A stretch of DNA of 45,963 nucleotides from contig JANXQO010000154.1 in the NCBI GenBank assembly GCA_025353485.1, positions 1 through 45,963 of the forward strand, given 5' to 3'. Below the pieces are notes generated by a model. That model did no database searches and was not told the DNA's origin. It saw only the letters and a list, made by a program, of their open reading frames with translations. Source of the DNA: Chitinophagales bacterium (GTDB taxonomy: Bacteria > Bacteroidota > Bacteroidia > Chitinophagales > Chitinophagaceae). Below, piece by piece: positions 23,189-31,638 of this stretch. Positions within the stretch are counted from its first letter, which is position 1. Each line of letters opens with the position of its first letter. The position numbers and the translations under genes were made by a program.

Positions 23189-23731
23189 TTAATTTATGTT
23201 TTTTCTAAATTTTTCAAGTCCTTGTGATAAGGGATTATTTCCACTATTAACCTCTTCCATCTTTTTAAGCATTTCTAAAATTTCTTTGTTACACTGTGGT
23301 CCGCCTATCTCTTCTTCTTTACAACTCCTTTGCATCGGTATACTAAGCGTCACAAATTCAAATATCCAGTCTGCAATCCTAAAATGACTTTCAGTTCTGG
23401 AGATGTAATAAATATCCGGGTCTTCTTCGGTCGCATTCATTTCATCGGGGTTTTCAACCAGTTTTACCACCATGTTGAACTCATCCCACAGATCCATGCC
23501 CAGGTTATTTCCGCAACGGTCACAAACTACATCCACATTACCGCCTACTTCAAATTTCAACATCATAAAAGATGGATTCTTTTCAAGTGTCAATTTGATC
23601 TTGGCGTGACAACCTGAAAAATCAGCCTGCTTATACTCCTGAAAGAACTTATCATCCACCTCGTATTGATATTCATGTAAGCCGGGCTTCAATCCTACAA
23701 ACGCAATATCATATTCACGCCGGTTTCCCAT
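23189..23731 (-). CDS. yceD: YceD/DUF177 family protein
   Basis: 180-residue member of the DUF177 family, usually encoded just upstream of rpmF and linked in other bacteria and plastids to 23S rRNA accumulation. It has the family core around VDVVCDRCGNNLGMDLWDEF with the conserved CxxC pair near residues 68-71, and a CKEEEIGGPQCN motif near the end. A TACCTTTG -7 box lies 19 bp upstream of the start. Coupled to rpmF by position and strand. Confidence 0.85.
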   Translation of the reverse strand: MGNRREYDIAFVGLKPGLHEYQYEVDDKFFQEYKQADFSGCHAKIKLTLEKNPSFMMLKFEVGGNVDVVCDRCGNNLGMDLWDEFNMVVKLVENPDEMNATEEDPDIYYISRTESHFRIADWIFEFVTLSIPMQRSCKEEEIGGPQCNKEILEMLKKMEEVNSGNNPLSQGLEKFRKNIN

Positions 23732-23750
23732 ATCACAATTTTAAGGGTGG

Positions 23751-23758
23751 CAAAGGTA
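23751..23758 (-). promoter_or_regulatory. -7 box upstream of yceD-rpmF
   Basis: TACCTTTG on the minus strand matches TAnnTTTG and lies 19 nt before the yceD start codon. No clear -33 element at the expected distance. Confidence 0.5.
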
Positions 23759-23825
23759 GGTATTTATAGTGAGAAATTACTACTGAAATTGAAGTTTGTT
23801 ATATGCCATTATCTTTACCATCCTT

Positions 23826-24920
23826 ATGCAGATAAGAAATAAAATTACAAAACGAAGATGGGTTTGGATTGTTATTTTAATCCTGGTAATCTTCCTGATT
23901 AAGATATTTTCTGCCCATTCCCGATGGGTAGAAGTGGTCTATTCTACTAAAGTTTATGCTGCTTTTTCTTTTTTGTTAAGAATAATTTTTGGATGGGTGC
24001 CATTTAGCGTTGGAGATATTTTATACCTATTGGTGATAGTTTGGTTTATTTGGAAACTCTGGCGGTTTTCAGCAAAACTATTCAGGAGAAAACTTAACCG
24101 AAAATGGTTTGTAAATACAGGCTACAGGTTGGTGACCATTGCAATATTTGTTTATATTATTTTCAATATTTTTTGGGGAATCAATTACAACCGCAAAGAA
24201 ATTGCGGCGCAATTAAATTTAAAGACGGATAAAAGAGATGCTGCAGATCTTAAAATTATTGAAAGCCTTTTATTGCAAAAAGTAAATGAAAGTAAACTGG
24301 CATTGGTAAATCAGCATGCTTCTTATCCTGCCAATAAAGAATTATTTAAAAGAGCTGTTGTCTGTTATGGGCAAACCGAAAAATTATATCCATTTCTTTC
24401 TTATAAACCCAGATCTCTAAAGTCTTCGATGTTTGGTTTATTCGGAAACTATTTTGGATTTACCGGTTATTATAATCCTTTTACCGGGGAAGCTCAGATA
24501 AATACTTTAGTTCCAAAATTTATTTTGCCTTACACAGCATGCCATGAAATTGCTCACCAGCTTGGTTATGCAAAAGAAGAAGAAGCCAATTTTGTGGGAT
24601 ACCTTGCCGCAACATCTTCCTCTGATACACTGTTTCATTATTCCGCCTACCTGGATCTTTTTGTATATGCCAACAGGCAGTTGTTTTATGTTGATTCGGT
24701 AGCTGCAAAAGATTTTGCCAAACAATTATTACCGGAAGTAAAAACAGATATAAAAGAATTGAGAGAATTTTTGCGTCGTCATAAAAACCCGTTGGAGCCT
24801 GTAATACGGTGGGCGTACGGAAATTATTTAAGAGCCAACCAACAACCAAAAGGTATGACGAGCTATGATGAAGTTATCGCAGACCTGATTGCTTTTTATA
24901 AAAAGTATGGAAGGATATAA
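23826..24920 (+). CDS. DUF3810 family membrane protein with HExxH motif
   Basis: 364 residues from ATG 23826 (an in-frame TTG 30 bp upstream is less likely). Three N-terminal membrane segments (about 12-30, 48-75, 100-120) are followed by a soluble domain with FGLFGNYFGFTGYYNPFTGE and CHEIAHQLGYAKEEEANFVG, where HEIAH is a zinc-peptidase signature with a downstream Glu. This fits DUF3810, a Bacteroidota-rich family predicted to be membrane metalloproteases; substrate unknown. It is divergent from yceD. Confidence 0.82.
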   Translation: MQIRNKITKRRWVWIVILILVIFLIKIFSAHSRWVEVVYSTKVYAAFSFLLRIIFGWVPFSVGDILYLLVIVWFIWKLWRFSAKLFRRKLNRKWFVNTGYRLVTIAIFVYIIFNIFWGINYNRKEIAAQLNLKTDKRDAADLKIIESLLLQKVNESKLALVNQHASYPANKELFKRAVVCYGQTEKLYPFLSYKPRSLKSSMFGLFGNYFGFTGYYNPFTGEAQINTLVPKFILPYTACHEIAHQLGYAKEEEANFVGYLAATSSSDTLFHYSAYLDLFVYANRQLFYVDSVAAKDFAKQLLPEVKTDIKELREFLRRHKNPLEPVIRWAYGNYLRANQQPKGMTSYDEVIADLIAFYKKYGRI

Positions 24921-25017
24921 AAGCTACAAGCTGTTAGCTTTAAGCTACAGAAAAGAACTTCTTAAAAGTGAAAGTAAATCTTAATTGAAGTTAAGAGGAG
25001 AGAGAAGGGGTGAAGAA

Positions 25018-26097
25018 TTATTTCTTACGTGCAAAACCATCCACTATTTTCTTCCTGAAATTTTCATCTTTTAATATCTTCAGTTCAAAATCATGCATCC
25101 ATGATTGCAGTTTTTTGTTCTCATTAATGGTAAGATTATTTAAAAAATAAGCCATCTCTATTTTTGTTCCGTCAAGTAAAGTTGCATATAAAGCTTTTGT
25201 AAGTATGGTTGCTGTTGAGCTACCCTTTGCACCCAAATGCTTTAACCATAAATTATTTGCAGGAGTTTCCATCGTGGTTTCTAAAAGCTTACCAAGAACA
25301 TTATACGTTTCTTCATTAAGAATAAGCCGGTTGTTTATAATTCTGCATATCCGCACATATTCTTTAGTGGTAGATGCCGGAAGCCTGTCGTTCCATAATT
25401 TTTGCAATTTGGGTGTAAAATCCCTGGCACGAAAATTCAATTTATATCTCTCATCAACCTGCAAAGCAGTATGAATAGAATAGATGGCTTTGTAATATTC
25501 AGCATCCTCCATTTTTTGTATCTCTTTAACTAATCTATTCGCACTGATATTTCCATTTTGGTAAAGCAATAACGAGGAAACTAAAGGATAAACAGGTGTA
25601 TGCTGCTTAAGGCCAAACATGCGTATATCACTTTGTATATTCCCAAACCCAAGCAGATCCATTAAGTATTCTGCGTTGGCATTGCTGTTAAACATAATTA
25701 TTCCTCTTGCTACATCTAATAATCGTACACTTTCACTCTTTATATTACCAATACTGTTTTCATAATTTATCCAGTTCGGATGGGCATCCCCATCTGTATT
25801 CTTTATATAATATTTATTAAGATCGGCTAAAGAAATGGCGCTATTAAGGCTGAAAACCTTATATGCAGCCTGTTTGGCAAATTCAACAGCTATAATAATA
25901 TTTACCGTGCTGCCTAAAGGCATTAATTTATTTTCATTAATCCGGACAATTACAGAATCGTTTTTTTGTAAATAGAAAGAAGACCTGTTATTATTTTTTA
26001 TAATAAAATCAAGCAGGGAATCTGCAGCAGACTGCGCATTAGCATATTGAATTATACAACCGCAGATAGCGGTAATAAAAAATATTTTTTTAAGCAT
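25018..26097 (-). CDS. Class A beta-lactamase-related serine hydrolase with altered SxxK
   Basis: 359 residues, signal peptide about 1-22. The fold resembles class A beta-lactamases and related serine hydrolases: the nucleophile motif is STVN at 63-66 instead of SxxK, SNAN stands at 138-141 in the place of SDN, and AKGSS near 290 in the place of KTG. The missing general-base lysine (codon AAT) argues against normal acyl-enzyme chemistry; it may be a binding or structural protein. It lies downstream of dcd, 18 bp away, on the same strand. Confidence 0.7.
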   Translation of the reverse strand: MLKKIFFITAICGCIIQYANAQSAADSLLDFIIKNNNRSSFYLQKNDSVIVRINENKLMPLGSTVNIIIAVEFAKQAAYKVFSLNSAISLADLNKYYIKNTDGDAHPNWINYENSIGNIKSESVRLLDVARGIIMFNSNANAEYLMDLLGFGNIQSDIRMFGLKQHTPVYPLVSSLLLYQNGNISANRLVKEIQKMEDAEYYKAIYSIHTALQVDERYKLNFRARDFTPKLQKLWNDRLPASTTKEYVRICRIINNRLILNEETYNVLGKLLETTMETPANNLWLKHLGAKGSSTATILTKALYATLLDGTKIEMAYFLNNLTINENKKLQSWMHDFELKILKDENFRKKIVDGFARKK

Positions 26098-26115
26098 AAA
26101 CTTTGCTCATCCATT

Positions 26116-26652
26116 TTAAAATTTATTCTTCCACATCATGCTCTCTACAGGGCGGTCAGGTTGCCCGCTATATTTAGCATCTTTCTTTGCATTATACTTT
26201 ACTTCAACTTCACCTTCAACAGGAAAGTAGATCAATTGACCGATGGGCATTCCTTTATAAATACGTACAGGGATTTTGCAGGAAATTTCCAAAGTCCAGT
26301 TACCGCAAAAGCCAACATCACCTTTACCTGCGGTAGCATGTATGTCAATACCCAGGCGGCCTGTAGAGGATTTTCCTTCCAGAAAAGGTACGTGAACATG
26401 CGTTTCAGTGTATTCTTCAGTAACGCCTAAATACAATTCGCCGGGGAGTAAAATAAAACCGTCTTCAGGAATTTCGAAGTGATCTATCTCATTATGTTTT
26501 TTGGCATCTAACGTTTTGTCTTTATATGTTGCCAGTTGTTTTCCTAAATGCACATCATAACTGTTACTGCCTAAAAATTTGCGGTTATATGGCTGAATTT
26601 TTATAGTTTCCTTTTCTATTTCTTCAAGAATACGAAGGTCGGAGAGGATCAT
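26116..26652 (-). CDS. dcd: dCTP deaminase
   Basis: Deaminates dCTP to dUTP in thymidylate supply. 178 residues with IQPYNRKFLGSNSYDVHLGK near the start, the FLEGKSSTGRLGIDIHATAG catalytic segment and KGDVGFCGNWTLEISCKIPV, then a C-terminal PIGQLIYFPVEG region and DRPVESMMWKN tail. The pattern is that of the trimeric Dcd/DUT fold. Identification is clear; whether it is monofunctional is not decided by sequence here. Confidence 0.94.
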   Translation of the reverse strand: MILSDLRILEEIEKETIKIQPYNRKFLGSNSYDVHLGKQLATYKDKTLDAKKHNEIDHFEIPEDGFILLPGELYLGVTEEYTETHVHVPFLEGKSSTGRLGIDIHATAGKGDVGFCGNWTLEISCKIPVRIYKGMPIGQLIYFPVEGEVEVKYNAKKDAKYSGQPDRPVESMMWKNKF

Positions 26653-26720
26653 TCAAAACAATTATTGTGACGATTGAGTAATTAATCATAAACTGCAATT
26701 CTAAACTTAAAGCTGCAAAG

Positions 26721-27368
26721 ATGCCTTTGTTTTATGAGCTTATTAATGGTTTTGCAAAAATAGCAATTTGGCATATAGCTGAAGAAAAAAATTTTTTTCT
26801 TAAAAAAGTTCCTTTGCAAAGAGAAATAACGCATCCGCATAAACAACTGCAACATCTTGCGGGCCGGTATTTATTGCAGCATCTCTATCCTGATTTTCCA
26901 TATCATTTAATTGAGATAGCCGATACAAGAAAACCTTTTTTACCCAACGAAGAATATCATTTTTCTATTTCGCATTGTGGTGATTATGCGGCAGTGATCG
27001 TTAGTAAAGATCATCGTGTTGGTATTGATATTGAAAGGGTAACTGCAAAAGTTGAAAGGATTCAACATAAGTTTTTAAATGAAGAAGAATTGGAAATGGT
27101 TGCCAGTTGGCGATTGCCGGTTGACAGCATGTTAACTGATCAACATCTTAACTTTTTAACTTTGCTCTGGTGTTGTAAAGAAGCTGTATTTAAATGGATT
27201 GGAAGTGGAGGAGTAGATTTTAAAAATGATATTCATTTAAAACCATTTGATTTAAATTTTGATGAGGGAATAATTAATTGTGAGTTTATAAAAGAAGAAA
27301 AAAATCATTTAAAAATTAAGTATAAATTTTTTGATGGATTGTGTTTGGCATGGGTTGCTACAAAGTAG
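26721..27368 (+). CDS. 4'-phosphopantetheinyl transferase superfamily protein
   Basis: Transfers the phosphopantetheine arm of CoA to carrier proteins. 215 residues with the family motifs: FSISHCGDYAAVIVSKDHRV, VGIDIERV (Mg-binding Asp/Glu near 97-100) and LWCCKEAVFKWIGSGGVDF (KExxxK near 154). This is the Sfp/HetI-like (not AcpS) arrangement. Its last 11 bases overlap the end of the convergent DUF2130 gene. Confidence 0.88.
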   Translation: MPLFYELINGFAKIAIWHIAEEKNFFLKKVPLQREITHPHKQLQHLAGRYLLQHLYPDFPYHLIEIADTRKPFLPNEEYHFSISHCGDYAAVIVSKDHRVGIDIERVTAKVERIQHKFLNEEELEMVASWRLPVDSMLTDQHLNFLTLLWCCKEAVFKWIGSGGVDFKNDIHLKPFDLNFDEGIINCEFIKEEKNHLKIKYKFFDGLCLAWVATK

Positions 27369-28629
27369 CATCATTTTCTTCTCCTTCTTCCAGTAAATTA
27401 AAATCAATTGAATCGTGGCCTGCAATTCCTTCTATGGAACCCTTTACATGTGCCGAATTCAACAAAACTTTTTCTAATTGTTTTTCTCTTGCCTTCCATA
27501 ATCTTTCCATTGAATCTCTTTCCCTTTGTATGCCTGTCTTCATTGCAAGAAAGCCTTCCCGTATGGCTTTCCATTGTTCTGAAAATTCGTTACTGGTTAA
27601 ATAATCATACAGCAAATGCATTTTATCTCCTTTACTTTCCTGGCCTTTGGCGGAAGTAAATACTCTTACAATACCATCACGCAAAACATTTGCCATTGCT
27701 TTTACTTCCCCAAAAGTGCAAACCCAAACACCTTCTTTTAATCCGAAGCACTCCATGTCCTTAGGCATAGTTTTAGTAACGAGTACAGCGATCTCAGCGC
27801 CTGTATTTCGCATATCTTTTTTCAATTTTTCTATCCAGTCGCCTCCAAAATTTTCTGTGCGTTTGCTTTCATAAATTATTTTGCCACAGTCCTGCCCAAA
27901 ATTATTTCTTACAATGTGAATACAATCTGCGCCACGAACTCCTTTGCCAACTTCAGTAATTACATCAAAAGGAAAAGCATTTCTGAGGATAGATTCCAAC
28001 GCCAGTTCCTGTACTTCTCCCTGCAACTGCATTGAACCCTGTTCTGCTTTTCGCCGCATTTCTTCAACTAATTTTCTTTGATCATCTAATTGCTTTTCAA
28101 GTCCTTTAACCTTCATCTGAAATTCAGTTTCTTTTAAAGAATTTTTTTCTGTTTCCTGTTTTCTTATTTGTTCTGTAACAAAGATTCTTTCTTCCTGTAA
28201 TTTTTTTTGTAATAAAATTTCAAGCTCTGCCTCTTTATTTTTTAACTCCTGTTCTTTCTTTAAAAACTCCAATTCTTTTTGCCGGGATGTTTTTAATTTT
28301 TCTTCATTATCCTGGTTAGCCTGTTGCAACATTTTTAGTTGGTTCTCATAATCGCCACTGATAGACTTGCGTAACTGTTCCTGCAACTCTGTTTCTAATT
28401 TTAGTTTTTCTTTTTGAAGTTTATCAGCAAACAATTCGTTTTCTTTTTTCTTTTTTTCTTCAAATTCTCTTTGCTGTTTTTCCAGTTCCTGTTGCTGTAT
28501 AGAAAATTGTTTGGAAAGTGTTTCTCTTTCCTTAGTTAGTTTAGTTTCAAACTCTTTTTCAAGCACTTTAGTAATTGCATCTTCGGGTGCAAATTCATGT
28601 TTACAATTTGGGCAAATTATCGCAGGCAT
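27358..28629 (-). CDS. DUF2130 family protein (coiled coil plus nuclease-like domain)
   Basis: 423 residues. An N-terminal mini zinc ribbon (MPAIICPNCKHEF, one CxxC) leads into a very long Glu/Lys/Gln-rich coiled coil (about 30-200), then the globular DUF2130 core with EVGKGVRGADCIHIV, GKIIYESKRTENFGGDWIEK and ECFGLKEGVWVC, which resembles the PD-(D/E)xK nuclease-like arrangement D...ExK. Function is not established. The start is supported by the CPNC ribbon and a TAAAGATA-type (minus: TATCTTTA) box at 28647-28654. It overlaps the phosphopantetheinyl transferase gene by 11 bp at its 3' end. Confidence 0.85.
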   Translation of the reverse strand: MPAIICPNCKHEFAPEDAITKVLEKEFETKLTKERETLSKQFSIQQQELEKQQREFEEKKKKENELFADKLQKEKLKLETELQEQLRKSISGDYENQLKMLQQANQDNEEKLKTSRQKELEFLKKEQELKNKEAELEILLQKKLQEERIFVTEQIRKQETEKNSLKETEFQMKVKGLEKQLDDQRKLVEEMRRKAEQGSMQLQGEVQELALESILRNAFPFDVITEVGKGVRGADCIHIVRNNFGQDCGKIIYESKRTENFGGDWIEKLKKDMRNTGAEIAVLVTKTMPKDMECFGLKEGVWVCTFGEVKAMANVLRDGIVRVFTSAKGQESKGDKMHLLYDYLTSNEFSEQWKAIREGFLAMKTGIQRERDSMERLWKAREKQLEKVLLNSAHVKGSIEGIAGHDSIDFNLLEEGEENDATL

Positions 28630-28657
28630 ATTTATTTTTAAGATGGTAAAGATACTA

Positions 28658-29269
28658 TTAGGTTTTATTTATAATTATATCAGGCTTATGTATAGGTGAT
28701 GTAATGAGATACATTATAACATCAGCCACAGTTTTTAAAACAAGAAATATGGTAGATGCCTGCCAATGAAGAAACACCGGCCCCAATATCATCAGGTGCA
28801 TAGGGATGATCCGCAGGTATGGTAAAAAGAACATAGCGCCAAGATTAACTGCATGGGTTTGCTGCCACTGTTTTTGCCGGATAAACTGGATAATAAGATT
28901 TAATGAAAACGCCACCATGCCTATCAATACAAAGTGAAAATCAATTTTAAACTTTGTATAAACGAGTATGAAAATGCCGTACGCAAGATGGAAAGTACCA
29001 TAATGCACAGCAAAGAAAGTTGCAGCACAGCCTTTTGTTTTTGAGTTATTTTTAACTGACGAATCATTTAATTCCATACTGCCGGGGATAACATTTTTTA
29101 CGGTAAGTATGTCAATAAAATTGAATAAGCCAATGAGTACACTTTGCCCCCAGTATAAAAACACAATTGTATTAAATTCGTCAGGATTGTTTTGATAATA
29201 CCAAATGCAATAAACATTTATGGCAACTAAGAAAAGAAAAGCAGGATCAAATAAAATACGTTTAAGCAA
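28658..29269 (-). CDS. DUF6498-like membrane protein
   Basis: 203 residues with about five membrane segments (roughly 9-26, 38-55, 84-105, 110-132 and 150-190), including FFAVHYGTFHLAYGIFILVY and FVLIGMVAFSLNLIIQFI. The pattern suits DUF6498, a family of unknown function. It lies upstream of DUF2130 on the same strand, 28 bp away. Confidence 0.65.
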   Translation of the reverse strand: MLKRILFDPAFLFLVAINVYCIWYYQNNPDEFNTIVFLYWGQSVLIGLFNFIDILTVKNVIPGSMELNDSSVKNNSKTKGCAATFFAVHYGTFHLAYGIFILVYTKFKIDFHFVLIGMVAFSLNLIIQFIRQKQWQQTHAVNLGAMFFLPYLRIIPMHLMILGPVFLHWQASTIFLVLKTVADVIMYLITSPIHKPDIIINKT

Positions 29270-29325
29270 GAAGTATATTTTAGTGAAAATAGAAAAATCT
29301 TTTTTTATGTTTATTTTAAAGTGGT

Positions 29326-29586
29326 TTATTTAATTTTTCTATTTTTCTTTTCCCAATTTCTTATCCAGGTTTCAAAACCTAATTCGTTTGCATTGTCGCC
29401 GGCAGCAGCCTCTTTTATAATTTTTAAAGCTCTTGCTTTTGTTATTTCGTCAGGCTTCATCCTTTCCAATAGCTGTGGAGCTACCCATAAATTTGTCTCA
29501 TTTTCTGTTGTGTCTAACAGCTTTCCAAATCCATTCATTCCTTCTACACCAAAATCCTTTTTAATCCGCTCAACTATTTTATACAT
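29326..29586 (-). CDS. Conserved-looking small protein, unknown function
   Basis: 86 residues, soluble, acidic/basic mixed, no signal peptide. It starts MYKIVERIKKDFGVEGMNGF and has NLWVAPQLLERMKPDEITKA and a C-terminal FETWIRNWEKKNRKIK helix. The upstream frame has no earlier start before a stop codon, so this start is firm. No named family recognised. It lies upstream of the DUF6498-like gene on the same strand. Confidence 0.5.
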   Translation of the reverse strand: MYKIVERIKKDFGVEGMNGFGKLLDTTENETNLWVAPQLLERMKPDEITKARALKIIKEAAAGDNANELGFETWIRNWEKKNRKIK

Positions 29587-29938
29587 GCTATCAACAGATT
29601 TATTATTAACAGCCGAGTCGTTTCATTATAATACTTTATATCGTAGCAGATTTTTACCTGCGATTTGTATTTTTTCTATGAGTTGGTGAAGTATCATTAA
29701 AATTGCATACAATATTGGAGCTTTACTCAGCTTGGGTATTTGTAGCGGTGTGCGCCCCGTGAGGATGTAAGTTAAAAAAACGAAATACTAATGCAGGAAA
29801 AATTTCTTTTAATAAACGGTTACGCCATTAACGGAAGAATGATAGCGAACCTCTGCTGAAAAAAGGATGTGCTGCCCAGGTTGCTTATACCCTGTATTGG
29901 ACTTTCCTGTTTAAACTTTGTTGCTGAGAAAGTAAGGA
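29587..29938. other. Unassigned 350-bp spacer
   Basis: No gene recognised. A plus-strand frame MQEKFLLINGYAINGRMIAN at about 29791 stops after 22 codons. There is no strong inverted repeat or promoter. One end (29750-29775) has GTGTGCGCCCCGTGAGGATG, which is GC-richer than the surroundings. Confidence 0.4.
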
Positions 29939-30646
29939 TTAACACCTCGCCATTTTTTTCTTTTTGCCTAATGCTCCTTTCTCTTTTACTTTTGTAATAT
30001 AGTCCGCTGCGTTAGGTACTTTGCAGGCAGTGCCATCTGTATTAACTTTTACCGGACCTATCTTTTTAGAAATGCTTATGGCATAATCTGTCAACGAAGT
30101 TACATACGAACCTACCGCAATTACAAAGGAATTCATTTTAAGACGCACCCGGTTATCTGCTTTATGAATATCATTCCCCACTCTTAACAATAATTTTTTT
30201 AAAGATTGAATATCTAATTCATTGTCTGGTTTAATTGCTACCAGGCTGGATAATGTAGACCAACTGGCAGCGGCAATAAATTCCTGTTTTGCATCTATCC
30301 ATTCCAGTGCCAGTTGATACCCAAACTTGCTTTCTGCAGCAATCCACGGTACGGTATATTCGCTGATGTTGGTAGAAACCGCCTGCTTTATCCATACCGA
30401 CAAATCTTTCTTTGTCATTTTATCCCCATCAGCAATCAGCCCTGCAAGGTACATGGCATCAGCATTGCGGGTAGCATAAAGATCTTTTGCTAACTGGTAA
30501 TCTTTTTTAATTTTTTTTTGGATAACTTTTAAATCTTCCACCTTCACGCCAAATAAGGGTTCTTTAATGCCATGCTTCAGCAATATTTTTTTTATACCCT
30601 CATTTCCTTTGGCTTGTAATTCAGTCATAATGGTTTGCACATTCAT
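29939..30646 (-). CDS. DNA alkylation repair (AlkD-like HEAT) protein
   Basis: 235 residues built of helical HEAT-like repeats: VQTIMTELQAKGNEGIKKIL, then EPLFGVKVEDLKVIQKKIKK, NISEYTVPWIAAESKFGYQL, WSTLSSLVAIKPDNELD and NRVRLKMNSFVIAVGSYV. This is the pattern of DNA alkylation repair enzymes of the AlkC/AlkD superfamily, which excise bulky alkylated bases; the variant here could be the shorter, less characterised group. It lies next to the restriction-modification genes but is separated by about 100 bp. Confidence 0.75.
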   Translation of the reverse strand: MNVQTIMTELQAKGNEGIKKILLKHGIKEPLFGVKVEDLKVIQKKIKKDYQLAKDLYATRNADAMYLAGLIADGDKMTKKDLSVWIKQAVSTNISEYTVPWIAAESKFGYQLALEWIDAKQEFIAAASWSTLSSLVAIKPDNELDIQSLKKLLLRVGNDIHKADNRVRLKMNSFVIAVGSYVTSLTDYAISISKKIGPVKVNTDGTACKVPNAADYITKVKEKGALGKKKKMARC

Positions 30647-30744
30647 GATACTTATTTTTAAATTTTAAAAATATTGGGAGTCTCAATAACAAAACAAAAA
30701 GTTGAAACATAGTTTCCGTCTGCCCACATTTTGGCGACCCCATG

Positions 30745-31638
30745 TTAGCGGAAGGTGCTATCTGTCCACCACGAGAAGTTGTCCGAAATAATGATTTCAT
30801 TCTTTTCAAAGTGAAGGGTTGTCTTCATTGGAATTGTCCTGTATTGCAAATTATATTTGTCTGCAAATTGCCGTATTTCTGGTGTGTCGTCATAAGTCAG
30901 CATGAATTTCCCTTTGAGTTGTGAAGTCAATTCAAAAAGACTTTCATGGTTAATGTCAAAATATCTGTACAGTCGTTTGCCCGCAATTGTGTAAGGTGGG
31001 TCAATAAAAAAGTAAACACTTTTATTGTTTAGATTTTGTTCTAAAATTTGAAATGCGTCTCCTGATATAAATTTGATTTTATCTTTTATATAGTTGATAG
31101 CAAGTATTCTGTCACGCAAGGTTTTTGGATACCAACGTGAAGCAATTCCCTTTCCCTTCTCACCATTTTTAATCATTCCCGAACCTTTGGCAAGAATACC
31201 GCCATGAAAAACCCTATTCTTTAAAATGGTGCAAAATGCAATGTCTTGTAATTCTTTAATTGGATTTTCTAATTCAGCTTTTACGTTTGCATGTGTCAAA
31301 TCATAAGAATAAATCTTGTCAGCAAGCCACTTATTTTCACCGTTTAAAATCACTTCCCAAACTGCTGCGATTTCTTCGTCCATTTCAACCATTGTAATTT
31401 TTTCAGCCATTTTTTCAAATGCTGCCGTCAAACTTACAATGCCACCACCTGCAAAAGGTTCAATTAATTCCTTTGCTATTTTGTTTTCCTGTTTCAGCCA
31501 TTGTCTAACAGTTGGAATTAACCATGTTTTGCCACCTGGATAACGAAATGGACTTCGTTGCGGTACAGATGCAACATTGATTATAGATTGTCTGATAGAT
31601 TGTTCGCCAATGTCGAACATAGTCATTTGATTTTTCAT
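30745..31638 (-). CDS. D12-class (Dam-like) DNA adenine methyltransferase
   Basis: 297 residues. Motif X-like FRYPGGK at 31-37, SAM-binding EPFAGGGIVSL at 60-70, and catalytic DPPYT at 213-217 followed by GKRLYRYFDINHESLF. This order is that of alpha-class (D12) N6-adenine methyltransferases. Its start overlaps the nuclease stop by 4 bp (ATGA), so the two genes are coupled, with the nuclease first. It would protect host DNA at the nuclease's recognition site, which is unknown. Confidence 0.9.
   Translation of the reverse strand: MKNQMTMFDIGEQSIRQSIINVASVPQRSPFRYPGGKTWLIPTVRQWLKQENKIAKELIEPFAGGGIVSLTAAFEKMAEKITMVEMDEEIAAVWEVILNGENKWLADKIYSYDLTHANVKAELENPIKELQDIAFCTILKNRVFHGGILAKGSGMIKNGEKGKGIASRWYPKTLRDRILAINYIKDKIKFISGDAFQILEQNLNNKSVYFFIDPPYTIAGKRLYRYFDINHESLFELTSQLKGKFMLTYDDTPEIRQFADKYNLQYRTIPMKTTLHFEKNEIIISDNFSWWTDSTFR

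Noticed and set aside
25018-26097. Active beta-lactamase resistance gene
   Set aside because: The SxxK lysine is replaced by Asn and the other motifs are degenerate, so resistance cannot be claimed.
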